Assembly: GCA_017628165.1 (NCBI GenBank)
Contig: JAGBZQ010000032.1
Coordinates: 1 to 8,918 of the forward strand
DNA from: Kiritimatiellia bacterium
Lineage (GTDB): Bacteria; Verrucomicrobiota; Kiritimatiellia; RFP12; UBA1067
Direction: 5' to 3'
Length of the DNA: 8,918 nt
The notes below the pieces were generated by a model. That model did not search any database. It was not told the DNA's origin and was given only the letters and a program-made list of their open reading frames with translations. How positions within the stretch are numbered: the stretch's first letter is position 1; every line of letters starts with the position of its first letter. The position numbers and the translations under genes are program-made. Positions 7,030 to 8,918 of this stretch are shown here, piece by piece.

Positions 7030-8425
7030 TTTCCTCTCCTCCAAAATGCTTTCTGAAAAACGCCAATGCTCCATCGATATCAGAAAATTTTCCATCAAGC
7101 TGCGCTTCGTAGCACACCCTCAAATACTTCCCGAATTCAACACACGGCTTATATCCCATCCTGATAAGATCGCGCCCCATGAGAATCGGCTTTGGCACAG
7201 CTGCGGCAACGCTTAGCCGTGCCGCAGCAGCTTCAAGCCACTCAAGCGCCGCTGCGCCCTCAGCCTTCTTCTCATCCCCAAGAAGACATCCTTCCGAATC
7301 GGCGCGCGCCACTCTAATAAGCCTATCAATGCGCCCAACACGCGCGGCAAGACGCCTTATGGCTCCATCTCCTGATTTATTGCGCCAAAGCGAAAACGGC
7401 TGCATGTGACACTGAACCAGCGCAGGGACATCCCTTAAGAGGCGTTCCTCGTTTGTGAGACGCTTGAGAAACGACAGCGTCGGCTCAATCCCCGCCTCGT
7501 CATGCCCGAGACTGCGGATGCGATTGGCACTCGGATCAAACCTGCTTGTAGAAGGCTTGCCGAAATCATGACACAAAACAGCAAATCCCACGATCAAATC
7601 CTCTCTTTCATCTCCAGTCCTCCGTGCGGCATAGGCATCAAGACTAAGAAGCGTATGATTCCACACATCACCCTCAGGATGCCATTCGGGGGCCTGCTCG
7701 CATCCGATGAGTTTTTGAAGCTCTGGAAAATATTTAACCCATCCTGTCTCACGCAAAAATTCAAGCCCCTTGGAAATCATTACGCCTTTAAGCAGAAGCT
7801 TTGACCACTCTTGAAAAAGCCGCTCACACGGCAAATCCTCAATGGGAATCGTGCGGCAAAGCGCCACCGTCTCTTCTGCCGGAGAAAGATTAAAACGCGC
7901 AATAAACTGCGCTCCGCGCAAAACCCTCAAAGGATCCTCAGCGAATTTGGGGGAGATATGCCGCAATACTCCATTATCCAAGTCGTCACGCCCGCCGTAC
8001 GGATCTTCAAACACACCGCTTAACGGATCGTAATACATTGCGTTGATTGTAAAATCGCGCCTGATTGCCGCTTCCTCCACAGAAAGCGACGGATCAGAGT
8101 CGATCATAAATCCCTTGTGGCCAATTCCTCGCTTCGTCTCACGCCGCGGAAGCGCCACATCAATATCGAAATGCTTTATTTTTAAAACTCCGAACGAAAG
8201 CCCACAGGCATCAAACTCAAAGTGCCCCGAAAGAGCCTCCTTGAGCTTTTCCGGAGCAACGCCAAACACCTCAAGGTCAACATCCTTCACCTTCGCTCCG
8301 CGCATTAGATCGCGCACGGCGCCGCCAACCATCAACGCACGTCCTCCGGCATCGCGCACCAACTTGGCAATCGCTTTTACGGAGCAAAGAAGATCTCTAT
8401 CTATGCTGGACAGATTAAACTGCAT
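7019..8425 (-). CDS. cca: CCA-adding enzyme / poly(A) polymerase family nucleotidyltransferase with HD domain
   Basis: A 468-residue class II nucleotidyltransferase expected to add or repair the CCA end of tRNAs. The head domain shows GGAVRD (34-39), DVD carboxylates at 48-50, an FDIDVA strand at 86-91 and RRDFTINA at 122-129. The neck follows with EDPLRVLRGAQFIAR (163-177). The C-terminal half holds an HD phosphohydrolase domain with His257, the His286-Asp287 dyad in AVLCHDFGKP, His308 and His340. Such a domain is common in bacterial CCA enzymes and can carry 2',3'-cyclic phosphodiesterase or phosphatase activity. Sequence alone does not exclude a poly(A) polymerase or an A-adding-only enzyme. 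Start ATG 8425 has no clear ribosome binding site and comes 1 base after the stop of the preceding gene, so it is probably translated by coupling. Family is firm, exact specificity likely. Confidence 0.9.
   Translation of the reverse strand: MQFNLSSIDRDLLCSVKAIAKLVRDAGGRALMVGGAVRDLMRGAKVKDVDLEVFGVAPEKLKEALSGHFEFDACGLSFGVLKIKHFDIDVALPRRETKRGIGHKGFMIDSDPSLSVEEAAIRRDFTINAMYYDPLSGVFEDPYGGRDDLDNGVLRHISPKFAEDPLRVLRGAQFIARFNLSPAEETVALCRTIPIEDLPCERLFQEWSKLLLKGVMISKGLEFLRETGWVKYFPELQKLIGCEQAPEWHPEGDVWNHTLLSLDAYAARRTGDEREDLIVGFAVLCHDFGKPSTSRFDPSANRIRSLGHDEAGIEPTLSFLKRLTNEERLLRDVPALVQCHMQPFSLWRNKSGDGAIRRLAARVGRIDRLIRVARADSEGCLLGDEKKAEGAAALEWLEAAAARLSVAAAVPKPILMGRDLIRMGYKPCVEFGKYLRVCYEAQLDGKFSDIDGALAFFRKHFGGEENEC
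7037..7042 (-). promoter_or_regulatory. Strong ribosome binding site of the thiamine pyrophosphokinase gene
   Basis: GGAGGA on the minus strand, followed by GAGGA-like purines, 7 bases before ATG 7029. It sits within the last codons of cca. It fixes the start at 7029 rather than the upstream TTG at 7098, and suggests that this gene is translated efficiently even though its start overlaps the preceding gene. Confidence 0.8.
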
Positions 8426-8426
8426 T

Positions 8427-8918
8427 TTAGGGACGGTAAAACATCAACATTGCCTCAGAGGCTCGATAAAGAAGCTTGTCGAGTGTCACATAGCCGCGTT
8501 CGGGCGTCCTAAAGCCCCTATCTTTGCCAAGAGGGAATACAACATGAAACTCCTCATCACTCTCACCGATTCCGTCGATAATCGCGATATCAAGCGGCCA
8601 GCGCACAGAATGTTCGTCCGTTGGAGGCTTATTCTGGCGAACCACGAGAACAGGCTGAGAATTCATAAGCCATGCGCGGATCTTGTCAGAAGACGCCTTA
8701 AGCTCTTCCTCCGTCCCGCAAGAGACAAACACCTCCTCCGGATTCTCAATCTTGAGCGCAGCCGCACACTTCTCCACCCACTTGCCGTTTGCGCCGTATG
8801 AGGGAGCCTTAGCCTTTGCTCTACGTCTTGCGGGCTGACGGGAAGAAGAAGCCTTCTTTGGAGAAGAATCCTCGTCTTCATTTAGAAAGTCAGCCTCCCG
8901 AAAGCCCGAAGACAGAAC
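8427..8918 (-). CDS. C-terminal part of an unrecognised protein with basic low-complexity linker (5' end beyond window)
   Basis: The frame is open from the right edge to a TAA at 8427-8429, giving 163 residues. A GTG at 8777 could start a 116-residue protein, but no ribosome binding site precedes it and the upstream frame reads naturally, so I regard this as the end of a longer gene. The first 40 or so residues are an acidic patch (NEDED) followed by a Ser/Lys/Arg/Ala-rich linker (PKKASSSRQPARRRAKAKA) of the nucleic-acid-binding or disordered kind. A folded domain of about 110 residues follows. It contains VSCGTEEELKASSDKI, a WPLDIAIIDG strand, EEFHVVFPLGKDRGF and YVTLDKLL. The order of these elements faintly recalls the ribosome-silencing factor RsfS, but I do not recognise a diagnostic motif. 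It sits 1 base upstream of cca and is probably in the same operon. Function is not assigned. Confidence 0.75.
   Translation of the reverse strand, partial: VLSSGFREADFLNEDEDSSPKKASSSRQPARRRAKAKAPSYGANGKWVEKCAAALKIENPEEVFVSCGTEEELKASSDKIRAWLMNSQPVLVVRQNKPPTDEHSVRWPLDIAIIDGIGESDEEFHVVFPLGKDRGFRTPERGYVTLDKLLYRASEAMLMFYRP

Noticed and set aside
6430..7098. Longer form of the thiamine pyrophosphokinase starting at TTG 7098
   Set aside because: The added 23 residues translate the cca C-terminal coding region in another frame, and the strong GGAGGA site belongs to ATG 7029.
8427..8777. Separate 116-residue gene starting with GTG at 8777
   Set aside because: No ribosome binding site precedes the GTG and the same frame stays open to the window edge with a plausible linker sequence, so an internal valine is more likely.
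8043..8801. Plus-strand open frame of 252 codons across the cca start and the right-edge gene
   Set aside because: It runs antisense over two minus-strand genes, including the conserved cca catalytic motifs, and its translation is Ser/Arg/Pro-rich without any recognisable domain.

Overview
All convincing genes in this window lie on the minus strand, so transcription runs from right to left. Four complete housekeeping or transport genes, one complete sulfatase gene and two edge-truncated genes fill nearly everything. The largest gap without a gene is about 130 bases. I see no rRNA, tRNA, CRISPR array, insertion sequence or integrase.

Right half (about 5660-8918) is a tightly packed, probably co-transcribed housekeeping cluster. 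In transcription order it holds the C-terminal part of an unrecognised protein with a basic Ser/Lys/Arg/Ala-rich linker, a CCA-adding enzyme / poly(A) polymerase family gene with an HD domain, thiamine pyrophosphokinase, and glutamate racemase (murI). The junctions are a 1-base gap, an 11-base overlap and a TGATG stop/start overlap, which points to translational coupling. The genes serve three separate jobs: tRNA 3'-end maturation, thiamine diphosphate synthesis and D-glutamate supply for peptidoglycan.

Left half (1-5589) holds a Tat-exported, cysteine-type (formylglycine) sulfatase, a sodium/glutamate symporter of the GltS family 20 bases downstream, and then, after a 133-base A+T-rich spacer, a large secreted protein that runs off the left edge. 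This last protein has a signal peptide, a helical repeat-like N-terminal part, a transglutaminase-like core with a GGVC motif, and a C-terminal discoidin (F5/8 type C)-like beta-sandwich. Its coding strand carries two canonical G-quadruplex motifs, one of which has G-triplets spaced exactly every 7 bases.

Organism: a bacterium using the standard code (TGA and TAA are stops), making peptidoglycan, with Tat and Sec export. The combination of a Tat-exported sulfatase and a secreted transglutaminase-like/discoidin protein beside GltS recalls the PVC superphylum (Kiritimatiellota, Lentisphaerota or Verrucomicrobiota). That placement is inference from gene content only. Nothing here amounts to a clear new defence, mobile or RNA system. 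The most interesting items are the secreted transglutaminase-like protein with its apparently incomplete active site, its G4-bearing low-complexity inserts, and the unrecognised right-edge gene.
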